NCBI GenBank assembly: GCA_034004685.1
Contig: JAVEWG010000016.1
Coordinates: 1 to 64,000, forward strand
Length of the DNA stretch: 64,000 bases
Direction: 5' to 3'
From: JAEUNX01 sp034004685
GTDB lineage: Bacteria > Pseudomonadota > Gammaproteobacteria > Burkholderiales > Rhodocyclaceae
The translations under genes and the position numbers were made by a program. The notes beneath the pieces are model-generated. The model was not told the DNA's origin. It did no database searches and was given only the letters and a program-made list of their open reading frames with translations. Positions 1 through 8,487 of this stretch are shown in pieces; position 1 is the first letter of the stretch, and each line of letters begins with the position of its first letter.

Positions 1-191
1 CGAGGCGGACTGGCGGCCACCTGCAAGGCCCGGATCCCTGAGTTGGCCACCCGCACCCGGTACTGGGGGCTCAGCAGGCCCCCGAGCACGTGCAGGTTTT
101 CCGGCATGTCGTCCACCACCAGGATGGTTCCCTGATGATCGGCCGACGGGTCTTTCTGCGCCCACGGGCGGGGCGCAATCCCGGCATCCAT
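1..191 (-). CDS. response regulator, N-terminal part of receiver domain (cut by window edge)
   Basis: The frame starts at an ATG preceded by GAGAGGAG, a strong ribosome binding site, and runs off the left edge after 63 codons. After a polar N-terminal tail of about 20 residues it enters a receiver-domain first strand, TILVVDDMPENLHVL. The paired aspartates D27 and D28 are the acidic Mg-binding pair of CheY-like domains. The phosphoacceptor aspartate and any output domain lie outside the window. The VDDxPENL form is common in receivers of hybrid regulators and of HD-GYP or GGDEF regulators, but the output cannot be told. The gene lies 208 bp downstream of the acyl-CoA dehydrogenase on the same strand, probably as a separate unit. 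Confidence 0.8.
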   Translation of the reverse strand, partial: MDAGIAPRPWAQKDPSADHQGTILVVDDMPENLHVLGGLLSPQYRVRVANSGIRALQVAASPP

Positions 192-399
192 CTATGTCTC
201 CTCTCGGCAGGCGAGGGCGGCTTTATAACTTTAGATATACGTTTTCATTGTCTTGGCCTCATGCCTGAAGTCGATACGTACATTCACGTACCCGGGCAAT
301 CCGGCCATATCGCGCACCCCTGCGGTTAACAACGGCGGCCTACAACAAAAGTTAAACCCACAAACTGGCGGGCGGGCCGGATTCCCCCCGCGCCAGGCC

Positions 400-2631
400 T
401 CACGCCCTGGAGCTGGGCAGCCCCAGGCCCTGTTCGGCGATCAGGCTGCGCTGCACCTCGCTGGTGCCGCCGTATATGGTCATCCCCACCGACTGACGAT
501 AGCCCAGCTCAATCTGGCCCACCTCCGGGTTGTCGCTGAACACGCTGAAGGGGGCGCACAAGTCCATCAATTCGGCGGTGTCCTGCACATAGCTTTCGGT
601 GGTGAAAACCTTGGCCATCGGACCATAGGCCGCCCGCCCCGGCACCTGGCCAGCCACCGCCCAGAGGGCCCGATGGCACAGCTGCTCCGCCACCTTGGCC
701 CGCACCACCATGGGGGCCAGCCGCCGACGCACCGCCGCCTGATCGATGAGGGGCCGGCCTGCCCGCTGCTGGCGCCGGGCCCAGGCCACCGCCTGCTCCA
801 CCATGTGAGCGTAGCTCACCCGGTACTGCTCGCCACCGTGCTCCAGCTCCAGGGTAGCGGCCATCACTGCCAGGCCGCCATGAACCTCTCCTACCCGATA
901 GCGGTCATGGACCCGCACCTCGCTGAGGAAGGTGACGTTGGTGCGTTCGTCCTGCACGGTGTGGATGGCTTGCAACTCGATGCCCGGCAGATCCATGGGC
1001 ACCAGGAACAGGGACAGACCCTTATGCTTGGGGGCCTGGGGATCGGTACGGACTAGCAGGAAGATGTAATCGGCCACGTTGGCGGCGGTGGTGAAGATCT
1101 TCTGGCCGTCGATGATCCAGTGGTCTGCGTCCCGCACCCCCCGGGTCCGGGCGGCGAACACGTCACAGCCGCTGGCGGGCTCGCTGAAGCCCATGCAGGC
1201 CAGGGCCTCGCCCCGGGCAAAGCGGGGCAGGATCTCCTGCCGGGCCTCCGGGGTGCCAAAGCGCATCAGGATCTGGGCCACCTGGTTGGTGATGGGGGCG
1301 GTGATCCGCTGCCAGCCGTATTCCTCCAGCACCTCACCCAAGGCGGCCATGTCGAAGGCGGTCTTGCCCCGCCCGCCCCAGGCCTCGGGCCAGTGGGGAA
1401 ACAGCAGGCCGGCCTGGGCCATCCGGCGGGCAAAGCCGGGATGGTGGCCATCCGCCGAATGGTGGGCGTGGGCCCGCAGCTCGGGGGTGAGATGGGTACG
1501 GAAAAACGCCCGCACTTCATCGGCGAAGGCCTCGGCCTGGGGCCCCACCCCGAAGACCAGGGGCATCTCCCCCGCCTCCGGCAGCGCCACCTCCGGCGCC
1601 CCCCACAGCCGCTCCCCCAGCCGGTCCAGCTCCCCCTGGGCATCCCCCAGGGGCAAGACCCAAGCCTTGGCGCGGCGGTAGTAGAGCTGGATGTCGTACT
1701 CCAGGGACACCCCGTAGCCTCCGAAGGTATGCAAGGCACGGGTAGCGGCGCGGGTGGCCGACCCGGCGGTCCACCACCAGGCCATGGAGATGGCCGCCGC
1801 CCCTTCGGCAGGCCGGTGGGCCAGGGCCCAAACCGCCCGCCAGACCAGCAGGCGCGCGCCGTCGATTTCGGCCAGGGCGTCCGCCAGGGGGTGAGCGATG
1901 CCCTGGAAGCTGCCGATGGACTTGCCGAACTGCTGCCGCTCGCCGGCATAGGCGGCGGCCAGGGCCAGGGCCTGGCGGCTCAAGCCCACCAGCAAGGCGG
2001 CATTGAGGAGTTTCCATTCCTCCACCGCGGCCTCGAAGGCTCGCCGGGCAGCGGGCCCTTCGGCCAGCACCAGGGCGGCTTCCGGCCGGCCCTGGGCATC
2101 CACGCTCCTGGGTTGGGAGAGGGCCGCCGCCCCCAGGCTATCCCGGGCCTGATGCGCGGACCCAGGCAGCAGCAAGACCTGCTCACCCCACAACAGCAAG
2201 GCAGCCTCGGCCGCCCCACCGCCGGGGATCACCGCCGGCATGCCGGCCTCCAGGGGCGCCGGGGCCAGCACCACCAGGGCCCCCTCGGCCACCCGCCCAC
2301 GCCACGCCTGGGCCAACCCCCCCGCCAGATCGGCTAGGCGGCACAGCAGCCCGCTGGCCGCCAGGGCCTCTGCCAAGGGCACGGCGGCCAGATGGCGACC
2401 CGCCGCCTCGGCCACCAGGACCGCCTCGAACAGGCCCAGCCCCAGCCCGCCGGCGGATTCCGGCATGCGCAGGCCATGCATGCCGAGCTGGCGGACCTGG
2501 GCCCACAAGGCCGGGTCGAAGCCGCCCCCCCGCTCCGCCCCACGGACCCGCAAAGGGGTGGATTCGGCAGCGAACAAGCGTTCGGCGGCATCGCTGAGCA
2601 TGCGCTGGGCTTCAGTCAGGGTCAGATTCAT
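400..2631 (-). CDS. fused two-domain acyl-CoA dehydrogenase
   Basis: This 743-residue protein is two acyl-CoA dehydrogenase units in tandem, roughly residues 1-345 and 370-743; single ACADs are about 380 residues. The first half begins MNLTLTEAQRML and ends at QLYYRRAKAWVLPLG, with no Glu-Gly-Thr catalytic loop. The second half has the FAD-binding stretch GFSEPASGCDV, DGQKIFTTAANVADY, and near the C-terminus IYGGTSEVQR. That last motif has Gly where MCAD-type enzymes carry the catalytic Glu. The architecture resembles FadE34-like fused heterodimers that act on bulky or steroid-derived acyl-CoAs; this is inference, and the substrate is unknown. The start is the canonical ACAD Met; an in-frame ATG 57 bp upstream has no ribosome site and an atypical peptide. 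No other beta-oxidation gene is adjacent. Confidence 0.85.
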   Translation of the reverse strand: MNLTLTEAQRMLSDAAERLFAAESTPLRVRGAERGGGFDPALWAQVRQLGMHGLRMPESAGGLGLGLFEAVLVAEAAGRHLAAVPLAEALAASGLLCRLADLAGGLAQAWRGRVAEGALVVLAPAPLEAGMPAVIPGGGAAEAALLLWGEQVLLLPGSAHQARDSLGAAALSQPRSVDAQGRPEAALVLAEGPAARRAFEAAVEEWKLLNAALLVGLSRQALALAAAYAGERQQFGKSIGSFQGIAHPLADALAEIDGARLLVWRAVWALAHRPAEGAAAISMAWWWTAGSATRAATRALHTFGGYGVSLEYDIQLYYRRAKAWVLPLGDAQGELDRLGERLWGAPEVALPEAGEMPLVFGVGPQAEAFADEVRAFFRTHLTPELRAHAHHSADGHHPGFARRMAQAGLLFPHWPEAWGGRGKTAFDMAALGEVLEEYGWQRITAPITNQVAQILMRFGTPEARQEILPRFARGEALACMGFSEPASGCDVFAARTRGVRDADHWIIDGQKIFTTAANVADYIFLLVRTDPQAPKHKGLSLFLVPMDLPGIELQAIHTVQDERTNVTFLSEVRVHDRYRVGEVHGGLAVMAATLELEHGGEQYRVSYAHMVEQAVAWARRQQRAGRPLIDQAAVRRRLAPMVVRAKVAEQLCHRALWAVAGQVPGRAAYGPMAKVFTTESYVQDTAELMDLCAPFSVFSDNPEVGQIELGYRQSVGMTIYGGTSEVQRSLIAEQGLGLPSSRA

Positions 2632-2854
2632 GGGTTGTTCTCGGAATGGCCGCAGGGATGGCGATCCAGGGACGCCGGTCGGCGTCATCCATGCAGCGCA
2701 CTGTGCATAATTTTCAGGGCGAGGGGCAAGTCAGCCGCCACGGAGCGGGCCCGACGTCGGGAAGCCGGTCCGTCTGCCGATGCCCCCTGGCTTGCCCGAC
2801 CGGCCAGGCTTTGCCCGGGAACGCCACTCCGAGGGAAGCCGGACCGAGCCTCGG

Positions 2855-4957
2855 TCAGCTGGCCCCCACCATGCCGCTGACCCGGATCAGCCGGTTTTCC
2901 GGCACTTCCGAATTGGCGATGACCTTCAGGCTGGGCACCGAGCGGCGCAGGAAGCGGGACAGCAACCAGCGCAACGGCGCCGGCACCAGCAGTACCGGGG
3001 GCAGACCGATGTCCTCCTGGCGCTGGGCCAGCTCGGCGGTACGGCGCAGCAGGCTGTCCGCCAGGCCCGGCTCGATGGCGCCCCCATCGCCGCCGCCGGA
3101 GGCCACCGCCTGCATCAGGATGCGCTCCAGGGCCGGATCCAGGGCCAGCACCTGGACCTCCGCGGCGCCGGGGAACAGGGCATGGATGATGGCCCGGCCC
3201 AGGCCCTGGCGTACCCGGGTGGTGAGTTCCAGGGGGTCCTGGATCCGGGCGGCGTTCTCCGCCAGCACCTCGATGATGGAGCGCATGTCCCGAATACTGA
3301 CCCCCTCCTCCAGGAGGTTCTGGAGCACCCGCTGGACGGTGGCCAGGGAAAGCTGCTTGGGCACCAGGTCTTCCACCAGCTTGGGGGATTCCTTGCCGAT
3401 GTGGTCCAGCAGGGCCTGGGTTTCCTGGCGGCCCAAGAGATCGGCGGCGTGGGACAGGATCAGGTGGTTGATGTGAGTGGCCACCACGGTGCTGGCATCC
3501 ACCACCGTGTAGCCCAGGGCGTGGGCCTGCTCCCGCTGGCCGACGTCGATCCACACCGCCGGCAGGCCGAAGGCTGGGTCCTTGGTCTCCCGGCCGGAGA
3601 GCTTGCCGCTCACCCGGCCCGGATTGATGGCCAGGTACTGACCCGGATAGGCCTCGCCGGCCCCCACCTCCACCCCCTTGAGGGCAATCCGGTAGGCGTT
3701 GGGCTTCAATTCCAAGTTGTCCCGGATGTGCACCGGGGCGGCCAGGAAGCCCACGTCCTGGGCGAATTTCTTGCGTAGGCCACGGATGCGCTTCAGGAGT
3801 TCTCCATCCTGGCCCTTATCCACCATGGGAATCAGGCGGTAACCCACCTCCAGGCCCAGCACGTCCACCGGGGTAACATCGGCCCAGCTGGCTTCCTGGG
3901 ATTCCACCTGGGACTGGGCACTGGCCACGGCGGTCTTTTCCTCGGGCCGCATTTCCTGGGCAGCCAGTTCCGCCACCTTCTTGCGGCGCTTCCAGGCGAT
4001 GGCCGCCAGCCCTGAGGCCAGCAGGAGGAAGACCAGATTGGGCATGCCCGGGATCAGGCCCAGCACCCCCAGTATGGCGGCGGTGACCATCAGCACCTGG
4101 GGATTGGAGAAGAGCTGGCTGGCCATCTGGCCGCCGATGTCGCCCTCGTCGCCAACCCGGGACACCACCATGCCCGCCGCCACGGAGATGATCAGGGCCG
4201 GAATCTGGGCCACCAGGCCGTCGCCGATGGTGAGCAGGGTGTAGTCGTTGGCGGCCTGGGCCAGGCCCATGTCGTGCTGCATCACCCCCACCACCAGGCC
4301 CCCCACCACGTTGATGAGCATGATCAGGATGCCCGCCACCGCGTCGCCCCGCACGAACTTGGAGGCACCGTCCATGGCCCCGTAGAAATCCGCCTCGGAG
4401 GCGATCTCGGTGCGGCGGCGCTTGGCTTCCTTGTCGTCGATGAGGCCGGCGTTCATGTCGGCATCGATGGCCATCTGCTTGCCGGGCATGGCGTCCAGGG
4501 TGAAGCGGGCCGACACCTCGGCGATCCGCCCGGCGCCCTTGGTGATCACCACGAAGTTGATGACGGTGAGAATGATGAACACCACCAGGCCCACCGCCGT
4601 GTTGCCCCCCACCAGAAAGTGGCCGAAGGCCTCGATCACCTTGCCCGCGGCGTCCGGCCCGGTATGGCCCTCCAGCAGCACGATCCGGGTGGAGGCCACG
4701 TTCAGGGACAGACGCAGCAGGGTGGTCACCAGCAGCACCGTGGGAAACACCGAGAAATCCAGGGGCTTCCTGGTGTACATGGAGACCAGCATCACCATCA
4801 CCGCCACGGCAATGTTGAAGGTGAAGAACACGTCCAGCAGGAAAGCCGGCAGGGGCAACACCATCATGCTCAGGATCATCACGATCAGGAGCGGCGCGGC
4901 GAGCTGGCGCATGTTCTGGGGAGAGAACAGGGCGCGCAGGGTGAAGGTGTCGTTCAT
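2855..4957 (-). CDS. flhA: flagellar biosynthesis protein FlhA
   Basis: FlhA is the nonameric inner-membrane export gate of the flagellar type III secretion apparatus. The 700-residue length matches the family. The N-terminal half is strongly hydrophobic (from LLIVMILSMMVLPLPAFLLD), and the conserved FHIPEP-type block around DAMPGKQMAIDADMNAGLI lies between membrane segments. The C-terminal half is soluble and carries the chaperone and substrate docking platform. The gene starts 48 bp after flhB ends and is presumably co-transcribed with it. Usually flhF and fleN follow flhA in Beta- and Gammaproteobacteria. Here a gap of about 220 bp and an acyl-CoA dehydrogenase gene follow instead. Confidence 0.97.
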   Translation of the reverse strand: MNDTFTLRALFSPQNMRQLAAPLLIVMILSMMVLPLPAFLLDVFFTFNIAVAVMVMLVSMYTRKPLDFSVFPTVLLVTTLLRLSLNVASTRIVLLEGHTGPDAAGKVIEAFGHFLVGGNTAVGLVVFIILTVINFVVITKGAGRIAEVSARFTLDAMPGKQMAIDADMNAGLIDDKEAKRRRTEIASEADFYGAMDGASKFVRGDAVAGILIMLINVVGGLVVGVMQHDMGLAQAANDYTLLTIGDGLVAQIPALIISVAAGMVVSRVGDEGDIGGQMASQLFSNPQVLMVTAAILGVLGLIPGMPNLVFLLLASGLAAIAWKRRKKVAELAAQEMRPEEKTAVASAQSQVESQEASWADVTPVDVLGLEVGYRLIPMVDKGQDGELLKRIRGLRKKFAQDVGFLAAPVHIRDNLELKPNAYRIALKGVEVGAGEAYPGQYLAINPGRVSGKLSGRETKDPAFGLPAVWIDVGQREQAHALGYTVVDASTVVATHINHLILSHAADLLGRQETQALLDHIGKESPKLVEDLVPKQLSLATVQRVLQNLLEEGVSIRDMRSIIEVLAENAARIQDPLELTTRVRQGLGRAIIHALFPGAAEVQVLALDPALERILMQAVASGGGDGGAIEPGLADSLLRRTAELAQRQEDIGLPPVLLVPAPLRWLLSRFLRRSVPSLKVIANSEVPENRLIRVSGMVGAS

Positions 4958-5005
4958 GGCGGGTTTCCTCGGGCTCTGGGACAGGGCCCGGCGCGGTGGC
5001 GCTTA

Positions 5006-6163
5006 TCAAGTTGCAGGGGCGGCCTCGGACGGCGCGCCCGGGTCCAGATCCGGCGGCACTGGCAGATCCGCCGGGACCTGGGGCGGCAAGCCACCCTGGG
5101 CGATCCATTGGTTGAGCTGGAAGACGTAGGCCATCACCTCGGCCACGGCGGTGTACAGGGCGGCCGGAATGGATTGCTCCAACTCGCAGTGGGCATACAG
5201 GGCGCGGGCCAGGGGCGGCGCCTCCAGGAGCGGCACGTTGTGCTCCTTGGCCAGTTCCCGGATCTTGCCGGCCAGCAGATCCATCCCCTTGGCCACCACC
5301 ACCGGCGCGCCCATCTTGGCCGGGTCGTACTTGAGGGCCACCGCGTAGTGGGTCGGGTTGGTGACCACCACGTCCGCCTTGGGCACCGCCGCCATCATCC
5401 GGCGCCGCGCCATCTCCCGCTGCATGGCCCGGACGCGGGCCTTGATCTGGGGATCGCCGTCCTGCTCCTTCATTTCCTGCTTGACCTCTTCCTTGGTCAT
5501 CTTCAGCCGGGAGTGGTACTGCCAGAGCTGGAAGGGCACATCCATCAGGGCCAGCAACCCCAGGCCGGAAACGATCAGCAGGGCCGCCAGCAGCACCATG
5601 CCGGCAAAATCCGGCAGGCTGGTCTCGATGGGCTCCAGCATCAACTGGAAGATGTGCTCCCGCTCCCGCCAGATGGCCCAGGCGCCGATACCCCCCACCA
5701 AAGCCGATTTGAGGACGGCCTTCACCAGTTCGGCCAGGCCGTGCACCGAAAACATCCGCCCCAGGCCCTGGATGGGGTCCAGCCGGGTCAGATCCGGCCC
5801 CAGGGCCTTGGTGGAGAACACCAGCCCCCCCAACAGGATGGGCGAACCCACCGCCGCCACCAGCAACACCCCCATCAGGGGCAAGATGGTCAGCAATCCG
5901 TCCGAGGCCAACTTGACGAAGATGGTCAGCATGGCCACCGGATCGAAGGCCTGCTCCCGCCCGAAGGCCATGCCCTGGCGCATCAGGCCGAACATCCGGC
6001 CCGACACCCATTCCCCCATCACCCAGAGCCCCGCCACGCCGCTCATCACCACCAAAAAGGTGGACAGCTCCCGGGACTGGGGAACCTGGCCCTCTTCCCG
6101 GGCCTGCTCCAGCCGTCGTGGTGAGGCTGATTCCGTGCGTTCGAGATCGCTATCTTCGGCCAA
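5006..6163 (-). CDS. flhB: flagellar biosynthesis protein FlhB (TTG start)
   Basis: FlhB is the substrate-specificity switch of the flagellar export gate. An N-terminal four-helix membrane part is followed by a cytoplasmic domain that cleaves itself at NPTH. The motif is present as VVTNPTHYAVAL. I chose the TTG at 6163, which gives MAEDSDLERTE after a GGGAG site 8 nt upstream. With that start the cleavage pair falls at N269-P270, the same numbering as Salmonella FlhB. An in-frame GTG at 6211 would add 16 atypical residues. The protein is then 385 residues, with a short C-terminal tail rich in Pro and Ala. It is paired with flhA; no other flagellar gene is in the window. Confidence 0.95.
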   Translation of the reverse strand: MAEDSDLERTESASPRRLEQAREEGQVPQSRELSTFLVVMSGVAGLWVMGEWVSGRMFGLMRQGMAFGREQAFDPVAMLTIFVKLASDGLLTILPLMGVLLVAAVGSPILLGGLVFSTKALGPDLTRLDPIQGLGRMFSVHGLAELVKAVLKSALVGGIGAWAIWREREHIFQLMLEPIETSLPDFAGMVLLAALLIVSGLGLLALMDVPFQLWQYHSRLKMTKEEVKQEMKEQDGDPQIKARVRAMQREMARRRMMAAVPKADVVVTNPTHYAVALKYDPAKMGAPVVVAKGMDLLAGKIRELAKEHNVPLLEAPPLARALYAHCELEQSIPAALYTAVAEVMAYVFQLNQWIAQGGLPPQVPADLPVPPDLDPGAPSEAAPAT

Positions 6164-6407
6164 GGCCGACTCTCCCAGGGGGTAGATGGAATCCGGCGGG
6201 CCAAAAGCCACGGCCGGATTAGGTGATGGCGTGGATTATGGCGGGGGGGCGGCAATAATTGCCGGTGAAAAAAGGGGGGGAATCCGGCCTAATTGCACTT
6301 CGCCCGGCATTCCCCTGGGTGCAGGCCAGGACCGGCGATTCCAGCTTGGCACGCCATCGTGATGCAAATATCATTGCAGCCACCGCCAAGCACCTCCGCT
6401 GGAACCC

Positions 6408-6860
6408 ATGCCCGCTCCCCACGCCCTCGCCCCCCTGCTGCTGGCCCTGCTGCTGGCCTCCGGTCCTGGCCAGGCCGGCATCTACAAATGCCCGGCCCCC
6501 GGCGGCGGCCTCGCCTACCAGGACATCCCCTGCCCCACCGGCCAGGCGCTGCCCGAAGCGCCCCCCGCCGATCCGGCGGAAGCCGCCCGCACCCGCGCCC
6601 GGACCGCCAACGACATCCAGAATGCCCAAGCCCTGGAACGGCAGTGGGAAGACAAGCAACGCCGGGCGGCGGCGGATCACGCCCGGCGGGAGCAGGAACG
6701 CCTGGAAAAGGCCCGGCGCTGCAACGCCTATGAGGAGGAAGCCCGCCAGCTGGAGCGCCGCGGACGCAGCTGGACCCTGGAACGCCACCGCCAGGCGGAC
6801 GCGGCCGAGGCCCAGAGGCTGCGGGACCGGCATTTCTCGGAATGCTTCGCCAGCCGCTGA
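6408..6860 (+). CDS. DUF4124 domain-containing exported protein
   Basis: This is a 150-residue protein with a cleavable signal peptide (MPAPHALAPLLLALLLASG, cleavage near GQAG). It is followed at once by the short DUF4124 signature IYKCPAPGGGLAYQDIPCP, a small beta-structured module with two Cys residues found in periplasmic proteins of Beta- and Gammaproteobacteria. Residues 60-130 are highly charged and probably helical (DKQRRAAADHARREQERLEKARR), suggesting a coiled coil. The function of the family is unknown. The gene is alone between flhB and the convergent FMN-binding protein gene, and the ribosome site is weak (GGAA). Confidence 0.8.
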   Translation: MPAPHALAPLLLALLLASGPGQAGIYKCPAPGGGLAYQDIPCPTGQALPEAPPADPAEAARTRARTANDIQNAQALERQWEDKQRRAAADHARREQERLEKARRCNAYEEEARQLERRGRSWTLERHRQADAAEAQRLRDRHFSECFASR

Positions 6861-6911
6861 GGCCCCGGATGGGGCAGGCGCCCGGCGGACAGCCCGGGCT
6901 TCAACCCAGGT

Positions 6912-8417
6912 TCAACCGCGCTCCCCTGCCAGGTGCAGCCCTTGTTCCCGGCGGGAGGGATAGGGAAACAGCATGTTGAGGGCCACCGTGCGGCCGTCGG
7001 CCTGGGCGATGCGCACGTGCTCCCGGCGAAATTCCCGGGCCTGCCGCAGGCCGCAGGAGTGGGCGATCATGTCGATTTCCTTGTTCATGTTGCGGCAGTA
7101 GTGGGCCACCCGCAGGTACTTCTCTTCCACCACCAGACCCCGCTGCAGGCGCGGATCGTGGCTGGTCACCCCGGCCGGACAGGTGTTGGTGTGGCAGCGC
7201 AGGGCCTGGATGCAGCCCAGGGAAAACATGAAACCCCGGGCGGTATTCACGAAATCCGCCCCGGCGGCCAGAGCCCAGGCGGCCCGGGCGGAAGTCACCA
7301 GCTTGCCGGCGGCCACCACCCGGATGCGCTCCCGCAGGCCATACTCCAGGAGGGTATCCACCACCCGGGGCAGGGCTTCGTCGATGGACAGGGCCATGTG
7401 GTCCGCCAGGGCCTGGGGCGCGGCGCCCGAGCCCCCCTCGCCCCCATCCACGGCGATGTAGTCCGGCGCGGCCTGCAAGCCCCGCAGGTGGATGGCCTCG
7501 CACAGTTCGGCGATGAAGTACCAGCCCCCCAGGGCGGTCTTGATCCCCACCGGCTTGCCGGTGATGGCCCGCACCCGCTCCACCATGTCCAGGAGGGCCT
7601 TCATGTCGGGGATATCCAGATGGCGGTTGGGGCTCATGGAATCCTGGCCCGCCGCAATGCCCCGGATGGCGGCGATTTCCGGAGTCACCTTGGCCGCCAG
7701 CAGCACCCCGCCCTTACCCGGCTTGGCCCCCTGGGACAGCTTGATCTCGAAGGCCCGCACCTGTTCGATGGCGGCCAGCTCCCGCAGGCGGGATTCGGAC
7801 AGATTGCCCTCCCCGTCCCGCACCCCGTACTTGGCCGTGCCGATCTGCATGATCACGTCGCAGCCGCCCGACAGGTGGTAGGGGGAAAGCCCCCCCTCCC
7901 CGGTATTGATCCAGCAGCCGGCCTCCGCCGCTCCCCGGGACAGGGCCTCCACCGCCGGCCGGGAGATGGCGCCGAAGCTCATCCCGCTCACATTGACGAT
8001 GGAGCGGGCGGCAAACGGCTTGTCGCAGTAACCCTCGCCGATCACCAGGGCCGGGGTGGGCTGCTGCTCCGACTCCAGGATCGGGAAGCCCGCATTGACG
8101 AACACCAGGGCGCCGGGCTGGTGCAGGTCGTAGGTGGAGCCAAAGCCCACGATGCCCCCCTCATTCTTGGCCAGGCGGTAGATCCAGGCCCGGGTGGCGC
8201 GGTTGAAGGGCATTTCTTCCCGGTCCCCCAGGAAAAAGTACTGGCGGAAATACTCCCCCAGCTGCTCCAGGAAGTAGCGCAGGTGCCCCACCACCGGAAA
8301 ATTGCGCAGGATGGCGTGCTTCTTCTGGGTGATGTCCCGCAAATACCAATAGATCAAGGCCACCACCAGCACCACCACGATCAGCACCCCGGCGCTGACT
8401 GAAACCACCGTCATCAT
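6912..8417 (-). CDS. membrane-anchored FMN-binding glutamate-synthase-like protein
   Basis: The protein has one N-terminal membrane helix (about residues 4-25, VSVSAGVLIVVVLVVALIYW). The rest matches the FMN-binding TIM-barrel domain of the glutamate synthase large subunit. Visible elements are SGMSFGAISRPA, the FMN-phosphate loop GGEGGSGAAP, and Cys in a C-x5-C-x4-C array ending CHTNTCPAG, which is the 3Fe-4S ligand pattern of GltB. The glutaminase and C-terminal GXGXG domains of true glutamate synthase are missing, so it is a stand-alone oxidoreductase of the FMN-binding glutamate synthase family with unknown electron partners. It is 501 residues from the first of two adjacent ATGs, after GGGGAGGGG. 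It is divergent from nadC across 70 bp. Confidence 0.88.
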   Translation of the reverse strand: MMTVVSVSAGVLIVVVLVVALIYWYLRDITQKKHAILRNFPVVGHLRYFLEQLGEYFRQYFFLGDREEMPFNRATRAWIYRLAKNEGGIVGFGSTYDLHQPGALVFVNAGFPILESEQQPTPALVIGEGYCDKPFAARSIVNVSGMSFGAISRPAVEALSRGAAEAGCWINTGEGGLSPYHLSGGCDVIMQIGTAKYGVRDGEGNLSESRLRELAAIEQVRAFEIKLSQGAKPGKGGVLLAAKVTPEIAAIRGIAAGQDSMSPNRHLDIPDMKALLDMVERVRAITGKPVGIKTALGGWYFIAELCEAIHLRGLQAAPDYIAVDGGEGGSGAAPQALADHMALSIDEALPRVVDTLLEYGLRERIRVVAAGKLVTSARAAWALAAGADFVNTARGFMFSLGCIQALRCHTNTCPAGVTSHDPRLQRGLVVEEKYLRVAHYCRNMNKEIDMIAHSCGLRQAREFRREHVRIAQADGRTVALNMLFPYPSRREQGLHLAGERG

Positions 8418-8487
8418 GCTTCGCCCCTCCCCTGGCCCGGCCGCCCCGGGTGATAGAATGGCTCCCATTTAATCCCGAAGCTCGCCC

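Noticed and set aside
4274..6124. A 616-codon open frame on the + strand opposite flhA and flhB
   Set aside because: It is rich in His, Gln and Gly, has no family similarity, and lies entirely antisense to two certain genes; it is a GC-bias artefact.
6344..6365. Sigma-54-like TGGCAC near 6347 as a flagellar promoter
   Set aside because: The matching -12 GC element is not at the required 5-nt spacing, and it points away from flhB.
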